NCBI GenBank assembly: GCA_021737115.1
Contig: JAIPER010000310.1
Span: 1 to 5,003, forward strand
Source of the DNA: Desulfohalobiaceae bacterium
GTDB lineage: Bacteria; Desulfobacterota; Desulfovibrionia; Desulfovibrionales; Desulfothermaceae
Length of the DNA stretch: 5,003 nucleotides
Direction of reading: 5' to 3'
A program made the position numbers and the translations under genes. This document shows positions 4,637 through 5,003 of the stretch, piece after piece (position 1 is the stretch's first letter; each line of letters starts with the position of its first letter). The notes under the pieces are model-generated. The model was not told where the DNA came from. It was given only the letters and a program-made list of their open reading frames with translations, and did not search any database.

Positions 4637-5003
4637 TCATCCCTCGACACTCCCTTTTCTGGACAATCCGAAAAGAAAGATCTCGTAGATCTTCAGGGCC
4701 AGGGTTCTGGGATCGATGTCCCCGTTCGGATCATACCAGCGATACGTCCAGAGACACATGCCCACCAAGCAGTGGGCGTCCACTGCGATATAATCCGTGG
4801 GCAGTCCTTTCTGGCGACAATACCGTCCCAGGGCCTTTCGCCAGAAATCCAGGTACTGGCGCTGTTTTTCCTTGATCAGTTCATACCATTTCCCGGTCAG
4901 ACAGCAATCGTCGTTTAAAATCAGAGTGGTTCGATATCTATCCCGGCAGTAGGTGTTGATCTGGTATTGAATGTAAGCTTTGATCAGCTCCTGGGGAGGG
5001 TTG
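4637..5003 (-). CDS. TetR-type transcriptional regulator, C-terminal part (partial)
   Basis: Reverse-strand coding region entering from the right edge. 121 residues are visible and the stop TGA is at 4639-4637; the N-terminal part with the DNA-binding helix-turn-helix is outside the window. The visible part is an all-helical effector domain. WYELIKEKQRQYLDFWRKAL (39-58) and RWYDPNGDIDP (88-98) are followed by a final helix LALKIYEIFLFGL (101-113), a pattern common at the end of TetR/AcrR-family ligand-binding and dimerisation domains. It carries six cysteines (19, 33, 34, 62, 78, 83 of the visible stretch), more than usual. Such proteins normally repress nearby genes until a small ligand binds; the target would lie to the right. 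The family call rests on the C-terminal pattern alone. Confidence 0.72.
   Translation of the reverse strand, partial: NPPQELIKAYIQYQINTYCRDRYRTTLILNDDCCLTGKWYELIKEKQRQYLDFWRKALGRYCRQKGLPTDYIAVDAHCLVGMCLWTYRWYDPNGDIDPRTLALKIYEIFLFGLSRKGSVEG

Overview
The window looks like a chromosomal housekeeping segment from a Gram-negative bacterium. Moderate base composition, strong Shine-Dalgarno sites, and the order pgk-tpiA-secG followed by tRNA-Leu fit the Desulfobacterota (former Deltaproteobacteria) best. That placement is inferred from gene order and protein style, not from a marker gene.

Layout. Positions 1-67 hold a very strong hairpin with a T-tract, ending an upstream unit outside the window. 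A forward inositol-monophosphatase-family gene (SuhB/FBPase-IV type) occupies 145-945. A reverse-strand Nudix hydrolase (1126-1665) converges on it. A 134-bp divergent promoter region (1666-1799) separates the Nudix gene from a forward cluster: pgk (1800-2975), tpiA (3072-3830) and secG (3914-4228, UUG start). The two gaps inside this cluster, 96 and 83 bp, each carry an inverted repeat without a T-tract. A tRNA-Leu with anticodon GAG (4319-4405) follows, closed by a strong intrinsic terminator (4419-4453) and a second terminator-like hairpin (4472-4493). Beyond these lies a short, doubly truncated remnant of a metallo-beta-lactamase-fold hydrolase (about 4505-4630). Last is the C-terminal part of a TetR-type regulator on the reverse strand (4637-5003), whose start is beyond the window edge.

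Function. Pgk and TpiA are adjacent enzymes of lower glycolysis/gluconeogenesis. SecG is a small subunit of the SecYEG translocon that often travels with tpiA without a metabolic link. The SuhB-like phosphatase could be an inositol monophosphatase or a fructose-1,6-bisphosphatase, and sequence alone does not decide. I see no CRISPR array, insertion sequence, phage gene or clear new system. The least ordinary parts are the remnant next to the tRNA, the cysteine-rich regulator domain, and several small RNA-structure or leader-peptide candidates.
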